Shown: piece by piece, positions 42,433 to 50,826 of the stretch
Numbering within the stretch: position 1 is the stretch's first letter
Layout of the letters: the number at the start of each line of letters is the position of its first letter
DNA from: Alistipes sp. dk3624
GTDB lineage: Bacteria; Bacteroidota; Bacteroidia; Bacteroidales; Rikenellaceae
Reading direction: 5' to 3'
NCBI RefSeq assembly: GCF_009557455.1
Contig: NZ_CP045651.1
Span: forward strand, 2,914,001 to 2,978,000
Length of the DNA: 64,000 nt
Program-made: the position numbers and the translations under genes
Notes under the pieces: generated by a model
What the model was told of the DNA's origin: nothing
The model's database searches: none
The model's input: the letters and a program-made list of their open reading frames with translations, nothing else

Positions 42433-43136
42433 GGAGCGCAGGTTATTTTTTCGATCCGCCGCATCACCCAATCCATTTGCTCGGGGAGGGTCATGTGGCT
42501 GTTGTCCAGGACGACGGCGTCTTCGGCCTGCCTGAGCGGGCTGACGGCGCGCGTCTGGTCGGCATGGTCGCGCTCGCGCAGGTTTCGTTCGACCTCTTCC
42601 AGCGACACTTTTTCGCCTTTGACTTCCAGCTCCTTGTAGCGCCGTTGCGCGCGGATCGCCGGGTCGGCCGTCATGAAGATTTTCAGTTCGGCGTCCGGGA
42701 ATACGACGGTGCCGATATCGCGTCCGTCCATCACGATCCCTTTCTGCCGTCCCAGTTGCTGCTGCTGCCGGACGAGTTGCTCGCGTACGGCAGCAATGCC
42801 GCTGACTTTGCTGACCAGGTCGCTGACTTCGATGCTGCGAATCCGTTTTTCGACGTTTTCGCCGTTCAGGAAGATATCGCTCGCTCCGCGTTCGGAGTTG
42901 AATGCGAACGTGATCTCTATCTCGGGAAGCATCGCGATCAGCAGCGCTTCGTTCACGTCCCCGTCCTGTACGGCGCCGTGCCTCAGGCCGTACAGCGTTA
43001 CGGCCCGGTACATCGCTCCGGTGTCGATGAATACGTAGCCGATCCGCGCGGCGATCTCTTTCGCAAAAGTGCTTTTGCCGCACGATGAAAAACCGTCGAT
43101 CGCGATAACGATCTTTTTAGTAGGGGAATATTTCAT
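42417..43136 (-). CDS. cmk: Cytidylate kinase
   Basis: A 239-residue protein starting MKYSPTKKIVIAIDGFSSCG; P-loop DGFSSCGKSTFAKEIA, IDTGAMYRAVTLYGL, VMDGRDIGTVVFPDAELKIF, and the LID with RNLRERDHADQTRAVSPLR. It phosphorylates CMP and dCMP. Coupled by overlap to ispH downstream (16 bases) and to the LysE-type transporter gene upstream (20 bases), so the three form one transcript. Confidence 0.97.
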   Translation of the reverse strand: MKYSPTKKIVIAIDGFSSCGKSTFAKEIAARIGYVFIDTGAMYRAVTLYGLRHGAVQDGDVNEALLIAMLPEIEITFAFNSERGASDIFLNGENVEKRIRSIEVSDLVSKVSGIAAVREQLVRQQQQLGRQKGIVMDGRDIGTVVFPDAELKIFMTADPAIRAQRRYKELEVKGEKVSLEEVERNLRERDHADQTRAVSPLRQAEDAVVLDNSHMTLPEQMDWVMRRIEKITCAPCTSK

Positions 43137-43779
43137 GGACAGGTACTTTCATGTGAATGAAGATGGATAAAATGGCTGCGGCTCCGAGCATCACGATGAC
43201 GCTTCCCGATATCCGGTTCATCCACAGCAGGTGGCGGGGCCGGAATTTGCGACGCAGAAAGCTGATGCAGAACGTCAGCAAGAACCACCACAGCGAAGTG
43301 CCGCACAGCACGCCGAGGATCATCAGCAGGCCGTTGGCGTACGGGATTCCTTCGTGGTTGACGCCGAGCGCCGCGAACAGCGCGACGAAGATCAGGATAT
43401 AAGCCGGATTGGCCAGCGTAATCAGCAACACCGACAGGTAGTCGCTCCACAGGTTGCTGCCTTTGCCGGCCCGGTTGCGGCGGATCTGCCCGACCGGATT
43501 TTTCAGCAGGATGGTCATGCCTACGATAATGACCGAGATGCCTCCGAGCACTTTGATGATAACCATGTTGTCTTCGATGAAAGAGAGCACGACCGTCAGC
43601 GAAAACAAGGCGACGGTAGCGAAAAGCGTGTCGGCGGAGGCGGCTCCCAGACCCGATACGAATCCCGAACGCTGGCTTTTGCTCAGTGTCCGCTGGATGC
43701 ACATCACGCCGATCGGCCCCAATGGAATGGAGGCCAGAAGTCCGATAACGATTCCTTTCAAAAAAACTTCAAAACCCAT
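43117..43779 (-). CDS. LysE/RhtB-family amino-acid exporter-like protein
   Basis: A 220-residue protein with six hydrophobic segments: GIVIGLLASIPLGPIGVMCI (with the family PxGP-like motif), ADTLFATVALFSLTVVLSF, VLGGISVIIVGMTILL, LSVLLITLANPAYILIFVAL (second NP motif), LLMILGVLCGTSLWWFLLTF and SGSVIVMLGAAAILSIFIH. These match LysE/RhtB translocators, which export amino acids or related small molecules; the substrate is not predictable. Upstream gene of the overlapping lysE-cmk-ispH unit, divergent from lnt. Confidence 0.88.
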   Translation of the reverse strand: MGFEVFLKGIVIGLLASIPLGPIGVMCIQRTLSKSQRSGFVSGLGAASADTLFATVALFSLTVVLSFIEDNMVIIKVLGGISVIIVGMTILLKNPVGQIRRNRAGKGSNLWSDYLSVLLITLANPAYILIFVALFAALGVNHEGIPYANGLLMILGVLCGTSLWWFLLTFCISFLRRKFRPRHLLWMNRISGSVIVMLGAAAILSIFIHMKVPVHEIFPY

Positions 43780-43852
43780 AAATCATGCGTTTTCACGGAG
43801 ATTTCGCAGTTGCGGCCGCGAAATCTTTCATGCAAAAGTAATAAATATAATC

Positions 43853-43860
43853 TATCTTTG
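43853..43860 (+). promoter_or_regulatory. Putative -7 box for lnt
   Basis: TATCTTTG, exact TAnnTTTG match, 21 bases before the lnt ATG; no good -33 element at the expected distance. Confidence 0.5.
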
Positions 43861-43881
43861 CAGAACAGAAAAAGCGAAAAG

Positions 43882-45459
43882 ATGGGAAAACGTATTCTTT
43901 GTTTGCTGCTCAGCGTGGCGTTGTTTTCGATCCCGTGGCTCGGGGGAACTTCCCTGACGCTGTTCGTGGCTTTCGTCCCGCTGTTGTGGATTCAGAGCGA
44001 CGTGGCCGCGAAAACGGGACGAAGGGGGAAGCCGTTGCGATTCTGGCCCTATGCGGTGGCGACTTTCACGCTGTGGTGGCTCGCGACGGTCTGGTGGGTC
44101 GGTTTCGCGGCCGTGATCGGGGTCGTTGCGGCGACGGTGACCGGAACGGTATTGATGTCGGGGGCCTTTCTGATCTACCATGCCGTCTGGCGCAGGGCCA
44201 AACGGGCGCTGGCCTACACGGTGTTGGTCAGCGGTTGGATCGCTTACGAATATCTTTTCCTGAACGGCGAGATCTCGTTCCCGTGGCTGGTGCTCGGCAA
44301 CGGGTTCTCGATGGACGTGAAGTTAGTGCAGTGGTACGAATACACCGGTGCGCTCGGCGGATCGCTGTGGGTGCTGGTGGTGAACCTGCTTGTGTTCGAA
44401 GCGTGGAAACGGCGACGCGAGCCCGTCCGGTGGATCGCTCCGGCGGTGGCGTTGCTGCTGCCCGCGGTCGTTTCGCTGATTATGTATGCCACATACGAAG
44501 AGCCGTCCGAACGGACGAAAATAACGGTCGTTCAGCCGAATATCGACCCTTACCATGAAAAATTCGTTTTGAAGCAGAGCGAACAGAACGAACTGTTGAT
44601 CGGGTTGATGGACCAGGCGCCGCAAGACGCCGACCTGATCGTGGCTCCGGAAACGGCGATCGATGAATATTTCTGGGAAGAATACCTGGAACGGACGCCT
44701 TCGATGCTGCTGTTTCACGATTTTATCCGGCAGCGCAAACCGGGGACGATGGTGGTGACCGGTGCGAATACGTATGTTCCTTACGATTCCGAAGAGACCG
44801 CGTCCCCTACGGCGCGCGAGCGGGGCGGACAATGGTACGATGTTTTCAACACGGCGTTGGGGCTCGATTCGACGGAAGCGATCAAAATACACCATAAAGG
44901 GAAACTGGTGATCGGGGCGGAGATGCTCCCTTATTATTCGGTGATTCGAAAATGGAAATTCTTATTCGTCGATCTGGGCGGATTGTCCGGACAGATCGGA
45001 TACGGGAAAGTGCGCGAGGTGTTTACCGCTCCGGGCGGCGTCCGTGCCGGGCCGGCGATCTGTTACGAGGCGGTTTACGGCGAATATTTCACCGAGTTCG
45101 TTCGCAACGGGGCGCAGGTGATGTGCGTGATTTCGAACGACGGCTGGTGGCGGGATACGCCCGGACATCGCTATCTGTTCGCTTATTCGCGGTTGCGGGC
45201 CGTCGAAAACCGGCGTAGCATCGCCCGCAGCGCCAATACCGGTATTTCCGGATTCATCGACCAGCGCGGCGACGTGTTGCAAAAACTCGGATGGGACCAG
45301 CGCGGAGCGCTGACCGATTCGTTGAGCCTGAACGACAGGATGACTTTTTATACCCGTTACGGGGATGTGATCGGTCGGGTGTCGAGCTATGTGTTCGTGC
45401 TGGGCCTGCTCTATTTCATGGCCTACCGTTTCCGGCGGAAGAGCCATATCGTCGATTAA
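43882..45459 (+). CDS. lnt: Apolipoprotein N-acyltransferase
   Basis: A 525-residue inner-membrane protein. About six N-terminal helices (residues ~5-200) precede a nitrilase-like periplasmic domain with catalytic Glu in LIVAPETAIDEYFW, Lys in KIHHKGKLVIGAE and Cys in AGPAICYEAVYGEYF, and a C-terminal helix (VSSYVFVLGLLYFMAYRF). It adds the third acyl chain to lipoproteins. Start is the ATG at 43882, not the long upstream frame, because the membrane segments begin here and a -7 box lies 21 bases before. Confidence 0.95.
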   Translation: MGKRILCLLLSVALFSIPWLGGTSLTLFVAFVPLLWIQSDVAAKTGRRGKPLRFWPYAVATFTLWWLATVWWVGFAAVIGVVAATVTGTVLMSGAFLIYHAVWRRAKRALAYTVLVSGWIAYEYLFLNGEISFPWLVLGNGFSMDVKLVQWYEYTGALGGSLWVLVVNLLVFEAWKRRREPVRWIAPAVALLLPAVVSLIMYATYEEPSERTKITVVQPNIDPYHEKFVLKQSEQNELLIGLMDQAPQDADLIVAPETAIDEYFWEEYLERTPSMLLFHDFIRQRKPGTMVVTGANTYVPYDSEETASPTARERGGQWYDVFNTALGLDSTEAIKIHHKGKLVIGAEMLPYYSVIRKWKFLFVDLGGLSGQIGYGKVREVFTAPGGVRAGPAICYEAVYGEYFTEFVRNGAQVMCVISNDGWWRDTPGHRYLFAYSRLRAVENRRSIARSANTGISGFIDQRGDVLQKLGWDQRGALTDSLSLNDRMTFYTRYGDVIGRVSSYVFVLGLLYFMAYRFRRKSHIVD

Positions 45460-45465
45460 AAGTGT

Positions 45466-45494
45466 ACCTTCCGGTTTTTGCCCGGAAGGTTTTG
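45466..45494 (+). terminator. Terminator between lnt and folC
   Basis: ACCTTCCGG / CCGGAAGGT with a TTTTTGC-type loop, followed by TTTTG; folC starts 21 bases later, so termination is probably partial. Confidence 0.6.
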
Positions 45495-45514
45495 TTTGTC
45501 CAAATAGTATTCGA

Positions 45515-46804
45515 ATGACTTATCAGCAGACGCTCGATTTTTTGTATAATTCGCTGCCGGTGTTTCAGCACGTCGGCGGTAGCGCTTACAAGGCCGGATT
45601 CGATAATATCGTGGCGCTGGAGGAGGCTTTGGGGAATCCGCACCGCAAAATCCGCAGCGTTCACGTAGCCGGGACGAACGGTAAAGGCTCCGTGTCGCAT
45701 ATGGTCGCTTCGACGCTGACGGCGGCCGGATATCGGACGGGGCTTTTCACTTCGCCGCACCTGAAGGATTTCCGGGAACGCATCCGGATCGACGGACGAA
45801 TGATTTCCGAGGAGGAAGTGATCGGTTTCGTCGAACGGAATCGCGGGACGATCGACCGGGTGCAGCCTTCGTTTTTCGAGATCACTACGGCCATTGCATT
45901 CGATTGTTTTGCGCGGCACGAGGTCGATGTAGCGGTGGTCGAAGTCGGAATGGGCGGCCGTCTCGATTCGACCAACATCATCCGTCCGTTGGTGAGCGTC
46001 ATTACCAACATCGGTTACGATCACACGCAGTTTCTCGGCGATACGCTCGAAGAAATCGCCGGCGAAAAGGCCGGGATCATCAAGGAGGATACGCCGGTGG
46101 TCGTCGGCGAAAGCCGGATCGAAACGCAGCTCGTTTTTATCGACAAAGCCAAAGCATCCCGCGCCCCGATTCTCTTTGCCGACCAGACCTACCGGGTGCT
46201 CGGACAGATTTCCCGGCCGCAGGGACAGTCTTTCGAAATCGAAAACCGGCTGGACGGCTCTCGCTTCCGGATCGACAGCGATCTGCCGGGACTGTATCAG
46301 CGCAAGAACGTATTGACGGCGCTGACGGCGCTGGACGTACTGAACGGGGCGGGCGGGCTTTCCATCTCACGGGAACAGGTGTTTCGGGGAATTGCGACGG
46401 CGGCCCGGACGACCGGGTTGATGGGACGCTGGCAGCAGTTGGGCGAACGCCCGCTGGTTGTGTGCGATACCGGTCACAATGAAGCCGGAATTACGGAAGT
46501 GGCGGCGCAGCTTGCCGCGCAGCATTATCGCAAACTCTTGATGGTCGTCGGCTTCGTCGAGGACAAGGACTTGTCGAAGGTATTGCCGCTGTTGCCGAAA
46601 GACGCTTACTATTTTTTTACCCGGGCGGCGATCCGGCGCGCGCTCGACGAAAAAGAACTGGCGCGGCGCGCGGGAGCGTACGGATTGCGCGGGGAATGCG
46701 TCGGAAGCGTTTCCGAGGCGCTCCGTTTGGCCAGGTCGCAGGCCGGCCCGGAAGATCTGATATTCGTCGGCGGTAGCACGTATGTCGTGGCGGAGATCAT
46801 CTGA
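45515..46804 (+). CDS. folC: Folylpolyglutamate synthase / dihydrofolate synthase
   Basis: A 429-residue Mur-ligase-superfamily enzyme: P-loop VHVAGTNGKGSVSHMVAS, TGLFTSPHLKDFRERI (omega-loop region), VAVVEVGMGGRLDSTNII, ITNIGYDHTQFLGDTLEEIA with metal-binding His, and the C-terminal domain LVVCDTGHNEAGI. It adds glutamate to dihydropteroate and extends folate tails. ATG 45515 fixes the start; the open frame upstream overlaps lnt. Followed by a very strong terminator shared with the opposing hydrolase array. Confidence 0.96.
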   Translation: MTYQQTLDFLYNSLPVFQHVGGSAYKAGFDNIVALEEALGNPHRKIRSVHVAGTNGKGSVSHMVASTLTAAGYRTGLFTSPHLKDFRERIRIDGRMISEEEVIGFVERNRGTIDRVQPSFFEITTAIAFDCFARHEVDVAVVEVGMGGRLDSTNIIRPLVSVITNIGYDHTQFLGDTLEEIAGEKAGIIKEDTPVVVGESRIETQLVFIDKAKASRAPILFADQTYRVLGQISRPQGQSFEIENRLDGSRFRIDSDLPGLYQRKNVLTALTALDVLNGAGGLSISREQVFRGIATAARTTGLMGRWQQLGERPLVVCDTGHNEAGITEVAAQLAAQHYRKLLMVVGFVEDKDLSKVLPLLPKDAYYFFTRAAIRRALDEKELARRAGAYGLRGECVGSVSEALRLARSQAGPEDLIFVGGSTYVVAEII

Positions 46805-46818
46805 TCTTTGTCGGGGAT

Positions 46819-46866
46819 AAAAACGATCAGGCCGGCACTCGTTGGGGTGCCGGCCTGATCGTTTTT
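46819..46866. terminator. Bidirectional terminator between folC and the hydrolase array
   Basis: Perfect 20-bp stem AAAAACGATCAGGCCGGCAC / GTGCCGGCCTGATCGTTTTT with an eight-base loop, A/T runs on both sides. Confidence 0.92.
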
Positions 46867-46876
46867 CGAGAAGAGT

Positions 46877-48775
46877 CTATTTGACCGTGTAGATAAAATT
46901 GAAACGCGCTCCCGGCGCAGCGTCGCCGCAGGTATAAAACTGCGAGGCGTTGTATTCGGGTTTGCCCGATTCTGTATTTTTCGGCATGTTGTCCACCCAT
47001 TTGAATTCGAGGTCGATTTTATCCTTGATTCCGAGTATCGACCGTTTCATCCGAATCGCCATTTTGTTGCCTTTGACGACGTAATCGAAATCTCCGGCTT
47101 TATCCCATTCGCATTTGCCTCCGACGTTTTTCGAGACGGTTCCGGTCGATGCGTCCGGCGTTTCGTAATTGACGACGTAGTCGTAGCCTTCCCATCCGGT
47201 CGATTTGTTCCGGTCGATGTCGATGAAAAGCATCATCCAGTTTTCGTCCTGCGGAGAGGTCATCGCCGAAGCGGTTTCGACATAGAAGTAGATGTATTCG
47301 GCATCGCGGGCGATTTTCGCATCGACGATATCGTTGCGTCCCAGCGAGCTGTTGTAATACTTGTCGGCATGCCCGGCGTGGGCCCGCTTGATCGCGTTTC
47401 CCTTGTAGTGCCTGAAGTCGGGTTTCACGTCTGTCCAAGCTGCCATCGAGTCGAGTTTGATCGTTTTGGCTTCCGACGCATATTCGCGCTGGGTCATGCC
47501 TTTGAATTTACGCACGTTCTGGATCAGTTGGTAATAATAGGTGTCTCCCCTGTAATTGCCGTCGGCGTCCCACCATTCGTTGTTCGGTTCGATGTCCCGG
47601 CTGTGTTCCCAATCGAATTGGTCGACGAACGAGAACGGGTCGCCCTGCCATCCCGTATCCCATTTCCCGGCGATGTATTCGTTCCATCCGGTGACGAAAA
47701 TCAGGTACGGATCGAGCTGGATGCCGCGGTCCCATTGTTCCTGGAAATTGGCTCCGTACAGGTAAGAGTCCGGGCGCGTGTCCCAACTTTTGTTCTTTCC
47801 CGTGTAGCTTCGTCCCAACGTACCGGGAATATTGAATGCGCTGGCATGGTAGTAGTTCGAAGCGCAGGTATTCTGGGCTACGCCGACCGCTACTTCCTCG
47901 TTATAGGCGTATTTGTTCTGCGGGTAAATCTCCAGCCAGCCCCACTGGGTGTTGTTCGAAGGGCCGTTGACGTAGTCCGCCTGACCGGGCCGGAATGTGA
48001 AGAAATTCTTCATTTCACGGTCTTCGGCGTTGTTCGTCGGGATGTTGTCGTTATAACCCATCAGCATCGGCTTGCCCTGCCAGGTGAACCAGAGGTTCTG
48101 GTATTTGCGGACTTTATACACGTCGTTGTACAGCCTTTTGATCATGTCGTACGATGCGTCGCTCGGCCCGAAAGGAAGCAGGAACGAAATTTTCGGGACT
48201 TTCACGCCGTCCTTACGCGCCTGATCCCAGGTTTTCATCAGGGCATTGTAAGACTCGTCCCACAGGAACGGCGCGTTCGTGCAGTCGAAGAACACGACGT
48301 CGACTCCGGCGTCGGCGAGCATTTCGGCATGTTTGCGCAGTACGTACGGGTCGGTCGTCCGGTAATAGCCGAACAGCGGTTCGCCCCAGAAGTGCGTATT
48401 GCTGCCTCCGCGGTCCCATACCGGGTTGTCCTTCTCCTTGATGGCATTGGGGTTCTCTTTCAAAATTTGGGAAATATTTCCGACCGTACCGTAACTGACC
48501 ATGTTGGGGTTGTGCCACGTCCAGTAGAACATGGCTATGTATTTGTTTTTCTTTTTTGTGCCGGCCTGTTCGTAGTCGGGCAGTTTGCGTCCCAGCGGAT
48601 CGGTGGCCGTCCACAGGTCGCTGTTTACCTGCGCTTCTTCGTAAACAGGACCGGGCGTATTGCCGCCGTTATCGCCTCCTTCGCCGCCGTCGCCTTTCTC
48701 CGGTTCGTCTTTCGAGCAGCCCGCCAGCAGAGCCAGCATCATCGCCAGAACGGATAGCCTTAAAAAATTTTTCAT
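46877..48775 (-). CDS. GH71/GH99-like secreted lipoprotein, array copy 1
   Basis: A 632-residue lipoprotein (ATG at 48784 would add three residues). Lipobox LLAGC followed by SKDEPEKGDGG, an acidic stretch like the surface-export signal of Bacteroidetes lipoproteins. Barrel motifs of the array are kept: WTATDPLGRKLPD, THFWGEPLFGYY, DAGVDVVFFDCTNA and FVTGWNEYIAGKW, where the others have GWNEW. HSRDIEPN ends the barrel, and a C-terminal CBM9-like beta-sandwich follows (RNDIVDAKIARDAEYIYFYV, WMMLFIDIDRNKSTGWEGYD). It is the most divergent copy and the only one with a sizeable upstream gap (121 bases) carrying a hairpin and a TATTTTTG box, so it can be expressed apart from the others. Enzymatic specificity unknown. 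Confidence 0.75.
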   Translation of the reverse strand: MKNFLRLSVLAMMLALLAGCSKDEPEKGDGGEGGDNGGNTPGPVYEEAQVNSDLWTATDPLGRKLPDYEQAGTKKKNKYIAMFYWTWHNPNMVSYGTVGNISQILKENPNAIKEKDNPVWDRGGSNTHFWGEPLFGYYRTTDPYVLRKHAEMLADAGVDVVFFDCTNAPFLWDESYNALMKTWDQARKDGVKVPKISFLLPFGPSDASYDMIKRLYNDVYKVRKYQNLWFTWQGKPMLMGYNDNIPTNNAEDREMKNFFTFRPGQADYVNGPSNNTQWGWLEIYPQNKYAYNEEVAVGVAQNTCASNYYHASAFNIPGTLGRSYTGKNKSWDTRPDSYLYGANFQEQWDRGIQLDPYLIFVTGWNEYIAGKWDTGWQGDPFSFVDQFDWEHSRDIEPNNEWWDADGNYRGDTYYYQLIQNVRKFKGMTQREYASEAKTIKLDSMAAWTDVKPDFRHYKGNAIKRAHAGHADKYYNSSLGRNDIVDAKIARDAEYIYFYVETASAMTSPQDENWMMLFIDIDRNKSTGWEGYDYVVNYETPDASTGTVSKNVGGKCEWDKAGDFDYVVKGNKMAIRMKRSILGIKDKIDLEFKWVDNMPKNTESGKPEYNASQFYTCGDAAPGARFNFIYTVK

Positions 48776-48833
48776 ACGTATCATACATTTGAAATTTTAG
48801 GGAAATTGGTTAATAGTTGTATTCGTAAAATTA

Positions 48834-48841
48834 CAAAAATA
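48834..48841 (-). promoter_or_regulatory. Putative -7 box for array copy 1
   Basis: Minus-strand TATTTTTG, exact TAnnTTTG match, in an AT-rich gap ~60 bases before the start of copy 1; no -33 TTTG at 19 bases. Confidence 0.4.
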
Positions 48842-48855
48842 TTTTTTCGGGACAA

Positions 48856-48891
48856 CCGGATTCCGGCAAGAAACGTTCTGCCGGAATCCGG
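48856..48891 (-). terminator. Hairpin between array copies 2 and 1
   Basis: Perfect 13-bp stem CCGGATTCCGGCA / TGCCGGAATCCGG, 10-base loop, 15 bases past the stop of copy 2. Lacks an immediate T-run on the minus strand, so attenuation or an RNA-stability element is as likely as full termination. Confidence 0.55.
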
Positions 48892-48905
48892 CCGATCCGA
48901 AGATT

Positions 48906-50792
48906 TTACTTTTTGAATTGGTAACGGTAACGGAACCGCCCGTTCGGGGCGGCGTCTCCGTCGGTCAGGCACTCTTGGATGTCGCCTTTGGATACGGCGT
49001 TGTCGATCCATTTGAAGTCGATCTTGAAGTCCCGGACGTTTTTGATTCCGAGGCTCGCCATCGGGATCGCGAGTTCCATTTCGCTGCCTTCGACCCGGTA
49101 GCTGATCTCCTGCTGCGTTTCCCAGTTCCAATTGCCGCGGCATACGGCCAGCGAGGTGGTCGTTTCGTCGGTCACCTCGCCGTTGATCATATACTGGAAA
49201 TGTTCCCAATTCGGCTTGTCGCTTCCGATTACGTTGATAAACAGTCGCATCCAGTTCTTGTCCTTGTACGGCGTGATATCCGACGCGGTTTTTACGTAAA
49301 AGTAGAGGTAAGTGCCGTCATTAGCGACTTTCGCCTGGACGATGTCGTTGCGGCCGGTCGTATTGACCAACTGTCCCATGCGTCCGTATCCGAAATGATT
49401 CCGGAAAGCGATGTCGCCCTTGTCGTCGGCGTAAGCCGCCTGCACCGGTTTCCATTCGTCGGTTTGGCCGTCGATCCGGATGGTGTCCGTCGTCGTGAAC
49501 GTAGGCGACGGTTTGGTTCCTTTGAAACGACGGATGAAGTCGGCCATCTGGTAGTAATAATTATCTCCGTAATCGCCTCTCAGCGGTTCGATGTCGCGGC
49601 TGAACTCGTGGTTGTACTGGTCGACGAAGTAGGAGCCGCCGGCGGGCAACGGTTTGCCCAGCATGTAATCTCCGCCGCTTTTGGAGATAAACCGTTGGGC
49701 GACCCATTCGTTCCAACCCGTAAAGAACAGGAATTGCGGATCGAGGGTATACGCCCTTTCGAACTGCGCCTTGAAATGGATGCCTTCTCCCGAACGCAGG
49801 GCGCTCGGTCCCGGCTGCACCTGGGTGTTTACGTTGTAACTGCGGCCGATGTTCGAGGTGGGGTGGGTCGCCGGCATCACCGAAACGCATTCGCGGACGC
49901 CGTTGTGCGTGCCTACTTTTTGCGGGTAGACCGATCCCCAGGGCCATTTGTCTTCTCCGTTGCCGAACCAGGCGTCCGCCGAACTGTTGTTGCTCAGAAA
50001 CCAGGCGTGGCGGATCGTAAAGAATCCTTTGACGGTCGACGAAACTTCGTCCGGGTTACAGAGCAGCAGCGGTTTGTGATCCCATTGGAACCAGAGGTCT
50101 TTGTACAGTCCCCGCAGGTAAATGTCCCGGTACACGGAATGTGCTGTCTCAGATGCGCCGGAGTGCACAACGAACGCGAATTGGGGCGTTTGAGAGCCTT
50201 CTTTGCGCATCGCCGTATAGACGTCTCCTACCTTTTTGACTACGTCGAGGTAGGTGAATCCGTTGGTTACGTCGAACAGCACCACGTCGACGCCGGCATC
50301 GCTGAGCATCTGGGCGTGTTTGCGGATGACCCATTCGTCGTCGGATACGTAGTACCCCATGTAGGGTTCTCCCCAGTGATGGAAAATGTTTTCGGGCCCC
50401 AGTGCCGGATCGGTCGGATTCGCATTGAGCAGCTTCTGGATGTCGTAAGGACTTTCCACATCGGTTGCGGACGGCTTCTGAACGCCGCCCGTGTAGGTCG
50501 GCAATCCGGTGTCGTACGAGTGGCATCCCAGCCACAGGAAGTAAAAAATGCCCACTGTTTTTTCTCCGCGGGTTTCGGGCGTTTCGTAATTCACGCCGGG
50601 TTCGATGGTTCTGTCGAGGCCGTCGACCGACGTCCACGACAGGGGATCCACTTCGGCGATCACTTCTTCGGCGGGAGGCGTGGGATCGGGTCCGGGGTCT
50701 GGCCCTGGACCCTGGTTATCGGAATTTGTCTTGTCGTCTTTGCACCCGACGGTCAGCAGCGTGCAAAGGAGCACGCAAACGAATTTGTTCAT
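48906..50792 (-). CDS. GH71/GH99-like secreted lipoprotein, array copy 2
   Basis: A 628-residue protein. Lipobox LLTVGC followed by KDDKTNSD (surface-export-like), then a Pro/Gly/Asp linker with repeated PGPDPGPDP. The barrel has VGIFYFLWLGCHSYD, IFHHWGEPYMGYY, DAGVDVVLFDVTNG, FFTGWNEWVAQRF and EFSRDIEPLRGDYG. The C-terminal CBM9-like module contains RNHFGYGRMGQLVNTTGR, YLYFYVKTASDITPY and SDGDAAPNGRFRYRY-like ends (here LTDGDAAPNG). A TIM-barrel glycosidase of the GH71/99-like superfamily is the best guess, with the Glu of GWNEW and of HWGEP as candidate catalytic residues. It follows copy 3 by 34 bases on the same transcript. Confidence 0.75.
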   Translation of the reverse strand: MNKFVCVLLCTLLTVGCKDDKTNSDNQGPGPDPGPDPTPPAEEVIAEVDPLSWTSVDGLDRTIEPGVNYETPETRGEKTVGIFYFLWLGCHSYDTGLPTYTGGVQKPSATDVESPYDIQKLLNANPTDPALGPENIFHHWGEPYMGYYVSDDEWVIRKHAQMLSDAGVDVVLFDVTNGFTYLDVVKKVGDVYTAMRKEGSQTPQFAFVVHSGASETAHSVYRDIYLRGLYKDLWFQWDHKPLLLCNPDEVSSTVKGFFTIRHAWFLSNNSSADAWFGNGEDKWPWGSVYPQKVGTHNGVRECVSVMPATHPTSNIGRSYNVNTQVQPGPSALRSGEGIHFKAQFERAYTLDPQFLFFTGWNEWVAQRFISKSGGDYMLGKPLPAGGSYFVDQYNHEFSRDIEPLRGDYGDNYYYQMADFIRRFKGTKPSPTFTTTDTIRIDGQTDEWKPVQAAYADDKGDIAFRNHFGYGRMGQLVNTTGRNDIVQAKVANDGTYLYFYVKTASDITPYKDKNWMRLFINVIGSDKPNWEHFQYMINGEVTDETTTSLAVCRGNWNWETQQEISYRVEGSEMELAIPMASLGIKNVRDFKIDFKWIDNAVSKGDIQECLTDGDAAPNGRFRYRYQFKK

Positions 50793-50826
50793 GGGTGTGT
50801 TTTAGGTTATTAAAATTCAGACGTTT

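Noticed and set aside
43231-43881. N-terminal extension of lnt across the lysE gene
   Set aside because: The frame is open, but the membrane helices of Lnt start at 43882 and the extension is antisense to a real transporter gene.
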